DNA of 64,000 bases, taken from Coffea arabica. Its lineage: Eukaryota > Streptophyta > Magnoliopsida > Gentianales > Rubiaceae. Positions within the stretch are counted from its first letter, which is position 1; each line of letters starts with the position of its first letter. The notes beneath the pieces are model-generated. The model saw only the letters and a list, made by a program, of their open reading frames with translations. It made no database searches and was not told the origin of the DNA. Below, in pieces: positions 23,401 through 35,337 of the stretch. Location of the stretch: assembly GCF_036785885.1 (NCBI RefSeq), contig NC_092317.1:3474501-3538500 (forward strand), in the 5' to 3' direction. The position numbers and the translations under genes were made by a program.

Positions 23401-25609
23401 GCTGATGCTAATTCTAAATGTTGACTTAGTCATTTTGGTGTTAAATTTTCAGGCCTTAGTCGTTTGAAATGTTTAGAGTTGTCTGATACTGAAGTGGGAA
23501 GCAGTGGATTGCGTCATCTTTCTGGTTAGACATTTTCCTTCTTGTTACTAAATGAGAGGGTGCAAGAAAACTGGTGAAATTTTGGTCAAAGCTGCAAGCA
23601 TGTATACGCTTGAAAAATTGGGTGTTGATCTTTATCTAGTTTGAATTTGACAGACCAATCTGTTCTGTGTTTCAAATCTTAACTTTTGTTAGTGCTTGTT
23701 TTGTGCTGCTTGCTATATTAGTCGATATACTTCCACGATAATGTTAAGCCTCTTTTTATTTTCTTTTTCTTTTTTTTAAATATCCTCCCCCCTTCTCTCT
23801 TCCCCCGATGGACCCCCCATGGGGAAGGGAGTTGGTTAGGTAAATTTGGAAAGTTATATAGTGCCAAGTACATGATTTATGATTACTATTATACTTGTAT
23901 TGACTACTCATATTAGTATTATTATTTATCACTTTGTAGGATTAGGCAATTTGGAGAGTTTGAACCTATCATTTACTGTTGTCACTGATGGTGGGCTTAG
24001 AAAGTTATCTGGATTATCATGTCTGAGGTCACTTAATTTGGATGCTCGCCAAATTACTGATACTGGCCTTGCAGCTCTCACCAGTAAGTAATTCTGGGTG
24101 GTTATTATCTTCACTTTCCCATACTTCCTCTAGGAAATATGCACAGACTTCCATCATCATCTGTTTATGTCAGAACTAATTTCCATGTCTGCGTTCTTTG
24201 TTGACCGGCTGCTTGTGACCAACTAGTTTTATTAAGTTGCCTTCCAGTTTTTAGGGGGTTATATCTTAATGGTGCTTTTTGCTATGGAGTTTATTAGATT
24301 CCAGAATTTCCCATCTTGCTATATGCTTGGTACCATGTTTTCTAAAATTTCTCTTTGAGCTGAAATCTGGATCTAGGTTTGTTTGGATTCTTATTGATAA
24401 TATTTTCCATAGGAAATGAATTTTGTGCTTTCAATATGGTCTCAAATCTGAATTAATATTGTAGCACAGAAATTCCAATAAATTAGCTGATAGCAAGGAT
24501 TATTCAGCAAAATATTGCTCCTCTAAATGCTTTTGACTTTTATTATAAACTTTCTTTCTTGATTGATTCAGGTTTGACTGGATTGACTCATTTGGATCTA
24601 TTTGGAGCTCGAATCACTGATTCTGGAACGAATTATTTAAAATGTATGTGGGTAGTGGTACTTTCTTAATTTCCTCTGGGTTTCAGTTATAGTGTTTTCC
24701 TTCAACCTTCTTTTTCTTCTTCTTTTTCTGGTTTTATATAGGAGATTGAGACATGAATACAATACTCATGGATTGCTTATTTAATTTATCTGGCCTCCGC
24801 AGGATGCTAATTCTGCATCTTAATGGAAATAGGATTGAGCGGTTAATTTTTTTTCTCTTTCGTCTTTCTTTTTTGTTAAATTTTTCCCCGTCTGTCTGGT
24901 TTTTGAATGTTGCAAGCTTTACCTTATAATATGGATTTTTCGTGCTGGCTTACAGTTTTCTAACAAAGAATCTTTGGCATATACTGTTAGTTGTGTAATC
25001 TCCTAAGTTGTCTGGATTCTCCTTTCTCCTGGGTGAAAAGAAAGTGTGTTTTGACTGGTTTAAACTGCAGACCTTTTCTTGTTTTTCTTTTTGTGGGTTT
25101 TCATTTGGGGCAGAGCGGGGTGTTCTTGAGAGCACCACTTTCTTTGTTTAGCTTTTGGCCTTTGACATATGCTTCCTTCGTTATTTTCATAATACAGGTT
25201 TCAGAAACCTTCGTTCGCTAGAAATTTGTGGAGGAGGATTAACTGACGCAGGAGTGAAGAATATCAAAGATCTCACTTCACTTGCGCTTCTAAATCTTTC
25301 CCAGAACAGCCACCTGACTGATAAATCATTGGAAGCAATTTCTGGTAGTTTGGTGTAACCGTATTACTTTCACTGCTATCCTTTGCTAACAAGTTTGACT
25401 TCTTACAATATCTTGTAAATGCAGGGTTGACACAACTTGTCTCTTTGAATGTCTCGAATTCTCGTGTAACGAGTGCTGGATTGCAGCATCTGAAGCCACT
25501 TAAGAATTTGAAGTCCCTTACCTTAGAGTCCTGCAAGGTAACTGCAAATGATTTAAAGAAACTGCAGGCAACTCACCTCCCAAATCTGGTGAACTTTCGG
25601 CCAGAATAG
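17494..25609 (+). CDS. Leucine-rich repeat protein, F-box-like N terminus (At1g15740 type)
   Basis: Fifteen exons join in phase to 1737 nt (578 residues): 17494-17691, 17782-17910, 18017-18224, 18746-18892, 20692-20766, 21029-21100, 22224-22295, 22650-22721, 22848-22919, 23048-23119, 23453-23524, 23940-24083, 24572-24643, 25198-25344, 25425-25609. MGGACSRKR at the N terminus has Gly2, Cys5 and basic residues suited to N-myristoylation and palmitoylation. SMLPRDVSQQIFDELV (about 75-90) resembles an F-box helix. From about 115 to the end run 24-residue cysteine-containing LRRs of the form LxxLxxLNLxxCxITDxGLxxLxG. The C terminus is NLVNFRPE. It matches the Arabidopsis At1g15740 protein along its whole length (585 residues there). 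Function is not established in the family. A recognition subunit of an SCF ligase is possible but the F-box is weak. A 63-bp tandem duplication copies the exon 6 donor. Confidence 0.93.
21087..21212. repeat. Perfect 63-bp tandem duplication across an exon-intron junction
   Basis: 21087-21149 and 21150-21212 appear identical. The first copy holds the last 14 nt of LRR-gene exon 6 and its donor (GT at 21101). The second places an equivalent exon end and donor (GT at 21164) 63 bases downstream in the intron. Perfect identity implies a recent event or an assembly artefact. Confidence 0.95.
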
Positions 25610-26758
25610 CACCGGGCTCCCTCCTGGACAACCAGATTTATTGTGAATATCTAGAATCTAGTCAGTGATGGAGTGCTCCTGTGAATGATGAGTGAATAAA
25701 TCTTGCATTTGTTGAACTGTACATATCCTAGATTCTGGAGTTGCTGTTAAGTTGTCTTTTGTTGGGTGTCCAGAACATACTCTCTTATGCTGCCATATGT
25801 GAAGCTTTCTTTCGCATCGTGCAGTTAGTATGAAAGAATTGTAAATAAGCTTCCTTGGCAAGGTTTGTTTTCTTGAAATAATCATGTAAGCATTTACAAT
25901 CAAGAAACTATAATTTATGGAACACTTTTGTAAATTCTCGAATTAATTTTCGTAGTTGCTATCCTTGTGATTATTAGGTAGCTTGTAGCTCTGGCAAAAA
26001 CGTTCCACTGATTACCAGTCTTTCTGAGTAACTCTCGGCCAGAACAATGTACTGGTGTCTGGTGAACTCAAAAAATGGCAGGACGGTGTACTGGTGTCTG
26101 GTGCCCAAGAAGCTGCAATTGACGTTTGGTGAGGCTATTACATGTACTCGGGCTTGTCTATTTGCAACGATGGCGGCAATTGCTGGGGAGTTTGTGGTTA
26201 GAACTATGAAACGGCAAACCTTGGAGTGTTGGACAAACACAATTGCCCGGGTACCTGATTTGGGTTGACAATCACCTTTCCCTTCTGTTTCCCAACAAAT
26301 ACGAGAGGAGATGCCAAATGGGGCGGATGACTTTGGAGAGAGTGTGTGTGTTCCTCTACTGCCACTAAAACCTCAACGTTTATGAGGGTTGAAAGTAAAT
26401 ATAAGATGCATAAAAAACTTGAAGATTTGTTTAGGCCACATCTTGATTTACTGTTAAAGATCTTTTCCACATACCCAAATACACAAAAGGCAAATAAATA
26501 AACTGCACATGAAAAATGAAAAAATTATTTATGAGCAAACTCAGCAACTGTCGGACTAATGCTATGCAACCAGCCAAAAACAAATCTGACAAAGAAGGTG
26601 GCATCTGCTCGAGCAGAATTTCCACGCTGAGCTGGGCTCTTGAGTAATAGTTGAAATCAACCATTTAAGGGATTCAAATTTTTCTACTTGTTGTGCAACA
26701 GAATGGAGCTTGCCAAGAAACAAAACCAGGTAAAATTGGCATTTCCCCATCTATCCAG
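25610..26758. other. Convergent 3' intergenic region between LRR and TOPLESS genes
   Basis: About 1.15 kb between two tail-to-tail genes. It should hold both 3' UTRs and polyadenylation signals. A near-direct repeat of about 15-20 bp (GTACTGGTGTCTGGTG) occurs at 26048 and 26089. No gene is supported. Confidence 0.55.
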
Positions 26759-29700
26759 TCATCTCTGCGCCTGATCAGAGCTTGAGCCTCCAGCTGCACT
26801 CGCTGGTAAACTGCTTGCAGATCCATTATCGACCAGTGGAGGGACACCCCATCTGCCATCAGATTCAAGGGGCTCAAAAACATGGACCGCACCATCTGAT
26901 AAACCAATAGCAAACTGGTTTGGATCCTGTGGATGTGCAGCAATTACAAGTGGCTGGACATTGGAGTTGCTGCACAGGAAGTGAGAATTTTTGGAAATGA
27001 TTAATACACAGCAGAAGTATGAAACGCAGAGAATTATTTACACTAATATGCATACTGCAGGAGTACCTTATACTGTTGGGAAGATAAGCAGGAGGACTTA
27101 TACGACATCTCATTTGTAAGTGAGTTGCTGTGAACACGCACACTGCAGCATCTAAGAAGCTGGCATACACCAGCTGGCTATCGCAAGAGAATGTTGCATG
27201 AGAAATTGGAGCACCAGATTCTCGTGGGAGCCACTATAAGGAATAAAAATATCAGCCTGATAGCAGAGGGAAGTTCAACAGCTGAGTTTACATGAATCGG
27301 CAACTTACCTGCTTGACACATTCCAGTTTTGTTGTCTCATATATGGCAAGCTGAGTCTCGTGGACAACCAGGAAGTGAATCTGATCCTGATGGAACTGCA
27401 CACGAGTGTCCGATTGTGCCATAGGTGTCCTGCCTGAAGGAATTTGCAAAAATCTAGCCTTTTGCTTTTCCCATCCATCCGAGTTCCACACACATAGCTG
27501 CATAGCAACATAATTAGTTAAAAAATCAGAACAGAATCAGACATCAGTCAGTAGTGATTCAGAATTCAATCACTGCTAATAGAATGGTTTCAAGAAGGCT
27601 ATTTTGAGAATCAAATCCAATGGGAATCAGGGAATTCCATGCAACAAAGAAAAAGCACACTAAGCCAGGCACTTGAAGTTAATGACATTTGCATGGTTGG
27701 CTTGTTAGACCCAACCATGCAGAGCGTCCAGCCTGATTTCTTTATTTAATTTAGCAGGAACAATTGCAAAACAGTTCCATCACAAGAACTAAATGGCTGC
27801 AGGATACAGAATAGTTGTTAACCTGCGCATCTGCTCCTGATGAGACTAACACATTTAGTACATGGGAGAAAGCAAGGCCAGTAATTCTTTTAGAATGGCC
27901 TTTTAGCTTGCTTTTCACCTGCACCAACAGAAACGGAATTATTTCATTACAGACTTATTCACTAGAGTCACAAGGATACAGTAGAAAAGCATGTCTACAC
28001 ACCTCATCTACACGAACGTTGTATATCTGAATAGTGGAGTCATCCATGCCAATAGCAATAATGTTGTTATCTTGAGGATGAAATGCTAAGAAAGTAGCTG
28101 CAGGAGGTGGAGGCATGAAAGTTGTCATTGTCTGCATTGTCCAGAAGAAACTGAGATTAGTCAAATGAGCAATGAGCATGTATGATAGCATTCAAGGACG
28201 ACAATTTATAAGCATTTCGCACCTTAAATGTCATCATATTGAACAGGGATATTTTTCCTCCTGACGCTGACATCACATAAGAATCATTCTTAGACAGTGC
28301 AAAGCAGTGTATAGCCTCCTCAGGACTCGAATCAATTACATCATTTGTCATTAATATGCCACTTGCTGGTTGCCATAATTGAGGGGACGTACTGGCAGTT
28401 GCCTACAGATGAAACAACAGTTTGTCACTAAGATTTCAAATTCCAAATGACCACTGAAAGAGGTAATTTTGAGTTTCTTATACCTTGCCACTTGAATTAC
28501 GGTCATTTCTCTGCCATTTCCAGAGCAGATGAATGGCATTTGATGCCAATGCTAAAATGGCACTACCTGAATTTGTATACATCAATCTTGATATCTGGCA
28601 AGGCAAATGACAGAGCTCTCAATCAGTGAGACTTTATATGACCAACACAACGGGGAGCTTATTGAGAAACTGATATATATATGAAACAAGACAATGAGTA
28701 AGAACTGTTGTGGTGGGAAGGACCTTTGTCACCCTCAGATTCTCTGGGAGCTTCAATGACCGGCACTGAGAAGGTTCACTAATTTCGGTGAGCCTCCAAA
28801 TTTTGGATTTGTCATTTGTTTCTTCATTGAGTCGAGGTTTGACATCTCCCAGGTTTCTTGATTCTCCATTCTAATGAAATAATTCACACGCCACCAGAGA
28901 TGTCAAATGCTTGAATTTGCAAGCAACATGATATGTCTCACGTCTAGATGGTTTAGTTTACCAAGGGATGAATGCTCCTTATAACAGTAGTTACTGATTC
29001 CAAAGATCATTAAAATATTCAATTTGGAGATTAATAGTTGAAGTGTCCATAGATACAAACCACTGCAGAAATACTGACAACAGAGGCTACCCTGTCTGCA
29101 AGTCCTGAACTATTAGTAGCTGCCGCTGCTATTGGATTCAACGAGGGCTGTAGGATATGAAAATATAGCACATTCTCAAGTCATGGTTCTTTCAAGATTC
29201 AGGTTAATATTTAGCTAGCAAAGATACATGCAAATACATATATATACCACCTTGGTTGCAGCCTCAGCTTGTGATGCATCATAAGCAAGATTTTCAAATG
29301 TTCGCAGCAATCGAAGACCATCATTATTTGCTAGAATTTTGATCCCATTTTCATTGGTAGAAACAGCCAACAGGATACCCTCTTTATTGAACCTGATTCG
29401 AGGGCTTGCCTTTGATGAGGGAAAAGGAATGGAGAGTTAGTCCAAACTTGTAGCACAGTCATGATTATTCCAGCTTTAACATATCAGGAAGATCTAAAAG
29501 AAAAAAAGAAAAGACTTACTGGGAGACCTCCATCAGCATCAATAGTTGTCAGAAGTTGAACATTGTCCATATCCCAAAACTTGACGGAGAAATCATCACC
29601 AGCTGCCAAAAATCGGTTCCTAGTTGTATCAAACTGCACAACACCCAGCGAACGTTTTCGAAAGCCTTGGTATGTCCTCTTCACAGCACCTTCACTTTCA

Positions 29701-32700
29701 TTCCATTCAACAATGTGGGATTCCCCATCTTTGCTGGTCCCACAAGAAAAAAGCCTGGAAAGCAATCAATCCGACCAACAAAGGAATATGGAAAAAAAGA
29801 CAATGAAAAGCTTTCAGTATAATTGTGGAAGATTCTGGAATATATTAAACATAATTAATGAGCTTAACCTCGTTCCATCAGCACTATAGGCCATTGTTGT
29901 ACACCAACGGCCAGGCGCATCATAGTCAACTCGTGATCCCATATTATCATATAACCATGCTTTAATTTTCCCATCTAGGGCTGTTGAAAAGATAAACTGA
30001 AATAAAAATAAAGACACAAGTAAGCTGATGCTCCTGGGGCTTAGAATAATCAATAGAAATATGACATTTAATAGCTTTACTACCTGAATATTTTCTTTGT
30101 AGTGGGGGCACACAGAATAAACTGGAGCCTCATGACCTTCAAAGGTATATTGTTTTGAACCACTTGCCGCATCCCAAACCTAAGATCATCAAGGACGAGA
30201 GGAAGTTTCAAATAATCAACTACCAACCATTACAACTCCATGACAGCAAAAGGAAAACCTATCAATGTCAAACCAACCTTAATTGTCTTGTCATCACCAC
30301 ATGTTATCACGCAAAGCTGCTTGTGGGGGTGAGAGAATGCTAGATCATTGACTCCACCTACATGAGCATCAATCTGGAAAGGCATAGATCAGTGCAAGTT
30401 GAACAATAATGGACTGACAAGGTTTAAATTATTCTCATAATATACCTCCAAATGCTGTCGAATATCATCATTGCCATGATAAGAGTATATTTGTACAATG
30501 TGCCTTGAATATGCAACTCCTATTTAAGAGAAAAAGGGAAAAAAAATACATCAGACTTGTGTCTCAAAATTCAATGTAAAAATTTTTAAAAAAAAATCAA
30601 ATCCTTACCAAATAAAGATCCATCAGGGCTCCAAATCACACGGTTAACTGAGACATGAGGATCTTTCACTAGAGCAGCCTGAAATCAACAAGAATGCATC
30701 AATTTTTGGAGAGATGCGACAATGTCATTAAGCTAAAGTAAATTCACAAAAAAGCAATGGCCTGTTTATAACACAGTAAACAATCTGACCTGCAGAGGCA
30801 TAGTACATGCACTCAGGTCCCAAACTTTGAAGTTCCTTAGTATCAATCTCTTCCTGGAGCCAACTTCCCAAAGTCCAATATCCCCCACATTGGTACCCAC
30901 TGTTGCATCAGATTACATGAATTTAAATCAATCATCAGGAAATACAGCATGATCACCAAGCAAACATCCCGGATCCAAGTTGTTTTGGGGAGGAATCACC
31001 GCAACCATACCTAGGAGTAGAGTCTGTTGGATAGGATGAAAGTCCATGCTCATAGGAGATGATCCTTGATTCAGAGTTCGTGCCAGAGTCTTTGGCAAAT
31101 CATCAGGAACACTAAATGCTTGACTATGACCATGTCCAGGAAATGACACTGGCAGCACATTGACTGGAAGATTTACCTGCACATGTTGAACACAGCATAA
31201 AGGATGACATACCATATGGTACTCTTAAAAGCTAAACTCAGAAAGGAAAATGTATTGGATTCAATGAGCTACCTCTTCAGTCAAACTTATAGGCCTTGTT
31301 CTTTTGCTTAATTGATCAGAATCTCCAGATGGGTAGTCCACAGAAGTTGCTGGCGGAGTCCTAGGATGCTTAAGAACGGCTACACAGGGCAATGGAAAAT
31401 TTTTTCTTGTGAAGAATTCTACTAGAAGTATACTTGACATGTTGAAGTTTAAAAATATTTACCTGGCACAGGTGGAGCACCAATACCTATAGGTCCACCG
31501 GAAACAGCTGGATGAGTAACTGCAGGTGGATTAGACATCCACCCAGCAAGAGGAGCTGGAACTGGTGCTGGAGTAGGTTGAAAGGGCTGAAAATATTACC
31601 CAATAGAAAATAAGTACAATAAGTGAGAATGAGAAAAATTAATAATTGCTGAATGGGTTCAGAATACTAACCCCATGTATGCCAAGAGGAGGAAAACCCC
31701 CAGCTTTTGGTACTGATCCAAGCAAGGGATTGCCTGCAGGAGAGGGAGCACGAGCACCATTTGCTTGTCCACAAGAGTGGTCAACAAAAAGAGTTTTAAT
31801 GTCTGGATTTGGCCTGGGGTTTTTACAAAGTTGGTGCTGCCAATTTAAGCTGCAATATGCCCACAGTGCCAGTCATGACGACTTCCATATTAACGTTAAA
31901 GCTCTGGCACTTGAACTGAACGTTTAAGCCCAAGCAAAAGTTTACCTTTGATTAATAAGAGTCCGTAACCTGGAATTTTTAAGGTTAGGAAACTGCAATT
32001 TATCACGAAATAGGGGATTTGCTTCAATAAGCTTCTTGAGCTCAACCAGCATAATTGCTCGGGCTGATTTAGTATCTCCATATTTGGAAAGCTGCTCATT
32101 CTCTCTAAAACAATGGAAACCCAACTTAGTAGATATTGCAAAATTAACAAATAAACTATACAAAAATGTTGTGAGTTAATACTTGCCTAAAGTTCTCCAG
32201 TGTCAGCAGCTGAGTTATCTCCTTAAAAAGTTCTTCGTTAAAGGAAGCAAAGACTTTAAGATCCTTAACAAGAATTTCAACAGCCTTGGTCCGGTCATGC
32301 CTGCAAACAAACATCATTTCACATGAATACACCACGAAAAGCGATCATTTTTACGCTAATAATTTGACATTTACTAGCAACCACAAGCTTACTTATCCAA
32401 TGCCTCAAGATATTTCTGCTTTCTGATCTCAAAGAAGATCTTCATTGAATAGCGGTTATCATCAACTTTTGTGAAACCAGAGAGGTACTTCTCAACGTCA
32501 TCCCAATTACCATTATGTACTTCATCCTCAAAGTATTTCATGTTAAAGAAAAACCCAGATTCTTGTTCAAGCCTATCATCAGAAAACTCCATAATTATTA
32601 CCATTTCATTGGAAAAATGCTCAAAATAAATACATGCAAAAAAAAGAAGCATATTAAAAAAAAAAAAAAAAAAGAATACACACGTGTATATTTATGATAA

Positions 32701-32798
32701 ATGCAAAAGACCACCTACTTGTGGACTGTCTCCTTGAACTTTTCCTCATCCAGAAACTGTAAGATCAAGAACACAAGTTCTCTGCTGAGTGATGTCAT
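26759..32798 (-). CDS. TPL: TOPLESS transcriptional co-repressor
   Basis: Twenty-five exons join in phase to 3393 nt (1130 residues; Arabidopsis TPL is 1131): 32719-32798, 32393-32572, 32187-32300, 31946-32104, 31672-31849, 31463-31586, 31273-31379, 31011-31176, 30790-30899, 30609-30678, 30446-30519, 30278-30373, 30084-30179, 29869-29996, 29520-29754, 29251-29409, 29061-29147, 28724-28870, 28484-28594, 28223-28402, 28003-28131, 27823-27918, 27309-27497, 27067-27233, 26759-26969. LisH/CTLH occupy about 1-92 (LSRELVFLILQFLDEEKFKE). The EAR-binding N-terminal domain runs to about 210 and keeps N176, the tpl-1 position. A Pro-rich linker of roughly 100-150 residues is followed by two WD40 propellers and the C terminus SSSDQAQR. 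Family knowledge: tetrameric nuclear adaptor joining EAR-motif repressors (Aux/IAA, NINJA, BES1) to histone deacetylation. Intron 3 has a GC donor (32186-32185). The second residue is Thr where Ser is usual. Closer to TPL than to TPR2/TPR3. Confidence 0.97.
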
Positions 32799-32820
32799 TG
32801 TTATCAAGCTACCTTTGGCT

Positions 32821-32856
32821 TCAAACACCAGAGCCACAATAAACAGCTAAGATCAT
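32821..32856 (-). promoter_or_regulatory. Upstream ORF in the TOPLESS 5' leader
   Basis: Read on the minus strand, after a likely acceptor (TTTTGCAG, ending 32864), an ATG at 32856 opens an 11-codon frame that stops at 32821, 22 bases before the TOPLESS start at 32798. If the leader includes this stretch, translation must reinitiate or scan past it. This assumes the leader splicing drawn here. Confidence 0.4.
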
Positions 32857-32863
32857 AGCAGAT

Positions 32864-34000
32864 CTGCAAAACCCACAAATTGATTTACAATATCATACCT
32901 ATGCAAATAAATTAATTAATTAAATAATAGGTCAGTGCCACTAAGACTTTGTTAATTAGCGGGTCCAAGCATTTAATTATTGCGGGACACAACCTTCTAA
33001 ACTCTAATAAAATAATCATAAGATTTAACTTGTCCTTGCCCAAAATAAAGGTCCCTCCTTTAACCTCAACTCCTCTTGCCCAAAGAGAAAAATAACCCAA
33101 GTCAGATCATAGAACTGATCTGCAATCCAAAATAGAGGAAAACAAGACAGCACAAGATCATCATCATACAGCTTTCAGCATGCACCGACAAATACAAGTG
33201 GAAAGGTTGAGCAGGAAAAAGAAAAGCAAAAAGAAAAATAAAGACTTCAACTTTAACGGATCAGAGAAATGAAAGTTGCTTTAAAACACCTTGGAATCCA
33301 AGATGAAAAAAGAAAAGAGGACGCAAATGAAGAACCCAAAAAGCAAGTCAAGACTTCTCATCCATAATATAGAACAGAGGATGAGAAGAAAGTAAAAGAT
33401 TTTTAAAAAAGAAAAAACACAGTTGTACATATACGACATAGTAACAAAGATTCAGAAAACTTCTACCTTAAACCAGAACAGGAACTCGGACAGGGATCAA
33501 AAGTCCTATTTCTGCTGGAGAGCTTCTATCTCTACTTTATCTCACTTCCCAATCTTGGAGAAATTAAAATAAGACCTGAGTTTTGTTTAGCAAATGTTCA
33601 TTTTTATAGGCAGATAAGTCAAGCAAGGTGATAGTGATAAGCCCTGCTGCTTATCAGTATCTGGAACTGTGCTTATAATAAGTTCAAGTACTGTGGGCCC
33701 CACTGAGCCGGCTACATTTTGTCTGACTCAATCGGCTTGGAATCTTCAGCTAAGAGCTGTCTCCCTTAAGTTGTAAACATAAAAAACGTGGACCGTACTT
33801 TATTGACGTACGTCAGCAAATTCTGAGCCGTTGGATGAAACTGCGGACCGTTTATTGGGGCTGTGAATCGAGGGTTGTGAAGTAAGGAATGCCTGCAGCT
33901 GAGAAGCTGGGAGTAATAATTCGGACAGTGGCTATGGCTCTGGCTCTGGCTCTGGCTCAGATAATTATAGATCCCTTCCGCTTTAAAGTTACAAAGGTTT
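32864..34000. other. TOPLESS leader intron and promoter region
   Basis: No coding frame is supported. The purine-rich minus-strand sequence around 33480-33560 may hold the first leader exon. Upstream at 33935-33958 is a perfect (TGGCTC)x4 hexamer repeat. Promoter elements cannot be fixed without transcript starts. Confidence 0.4.
33935..33958. repeat. (TGGCTC)x4 hexamer repeat upstream of TOPLESS
   Basis: Four perfect units, located about 1.1 kb before the TOPLESS start codon, within the likely promoter or just upstream of it. No function is implied by sequence alone. Confidence 0.85.
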
Positions 34001-35008
34001 CTCGGTGACGCGCTTCAAAAATAATTGGTCCAGTTTTGACCGCAAATTACAAGACTTTGCCATTGAATTCTCTTGTCTTTATTATAACACGAGATGCACT
34101 GGCGAAAACGACAGCAGATGCAAAAGCAATTTTTCGCCGATATTCTGACGAGAGGATTTTCCACAAACGAGAACAGAGGACTTGCAAACGTTTTCTATGG
34201 GAAAATACCGAGTCAGTACACCGTGTCACTTTAGCGTCTCATCACTATTAAGTACTGCTTGTTCTTTCCAATTAATGAGTCATGGATAATCTAAAGGAGG
34301 AAAAGGTCAGACCACTGATTAAAGGTATGAGTATATTATTGTCTTGATATTTTGTCCACGCGCACGTGGAGGCTTTTGAACTACACTCTAGCCCGATGAA
34401 TGTTGCATCCTGCATGGAGAGATGTCTTTGCTGAAAGAAAGAAAGAAAGAAAAAAAGGAAGAGGAGAAGGGGATGAAAATGATTTGTCCTTTAACAAATT
34501 GACATAAATGATGTATCCAAGAAGGAAGGAAAATTCAAGAGTTGTACGAGTCATCTATGCCATCCCTTCTGGACATGTGCTTTATCTGTTTTTAGTGCAA
34601 AACGTCAAGAGACTCGAGATCAAAGATTGAAAAAAAAAAATTTAAATACACTACAAAGCCAAGGGGGTTTGTTCGGATTGAGATGATTTCAGATAAAATA
34701 ATTTATTTCGTAAATTTTAATCACCTTGTTTTTTCAAAAAAATTTATCTTTTAGTTACTCACTCCATCCCATTCAAAGTGTTATGCTTTTCATTTTGGAA
34801 TGTCCCAAAACATTTGTTATGTTGAAAAAGTAAAAGTATCTTTTAACCTCTCTTTCCAATATAATCATTCTTTCTAATCATATGTATGTTACCATTTAAA
34901 TTAAAATTTTAAATTTATAGAGATAAAATTAAAAAAAATAAACACAAACATCACAATCAAATCACACTACTATTTTTAAAAATTGAATTCTTGAAGGATA
35001 ATTAAATA

Positions 35009-35337
35009 TTCCCTCCGTCCCACTTTGATAGTCATGTTTTTCTTGTTCGTCTGTTCCAAATTGTAGTCCAGTTTCCAATTGAAGAATGTAGTTGTATTTT
35101 AATTTTCCTAAAATACCCTTATTCAATGTAAGTTGTTGTTACTATAAACCTACCCCATTTAATGAGAGTTGATTCTTTTTTTACTATCAATTCAAGTTCT
35201 CATAAAGTTATACTCTAATTAATGTGAGGGTATTTTAGGAAAATAGCTACCTAAATTGATTGTTCCAATAAAGTTAACTATTTTTTTTTAAATTGTGTGA
35301 AAAAATAATCAGGATTATCAAAGTGGGACGGAGGGAT
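35009..35337. mobile_element. Stowaway-like MITE (CCCTCCGTCCCACTTTGATA termini)
   Basis: Left end CCCTCCGTCCCACTTTGATA and right end TATCAAAGTGGGACGGAGGG are perfect inverted repeats. Further inside, TTTTCCTAAAATACCCT pairs with AGGGTATTTTAGGAAAA. CTCCGTCCCA-type termini are typical of plant Tc1/mariner-derived Stowaway elements. A neighbouring piece at about 34755-34960 starts with a related CACTCCATCCCATTC and looks like a truncated cousin. Confidence 0.85.
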
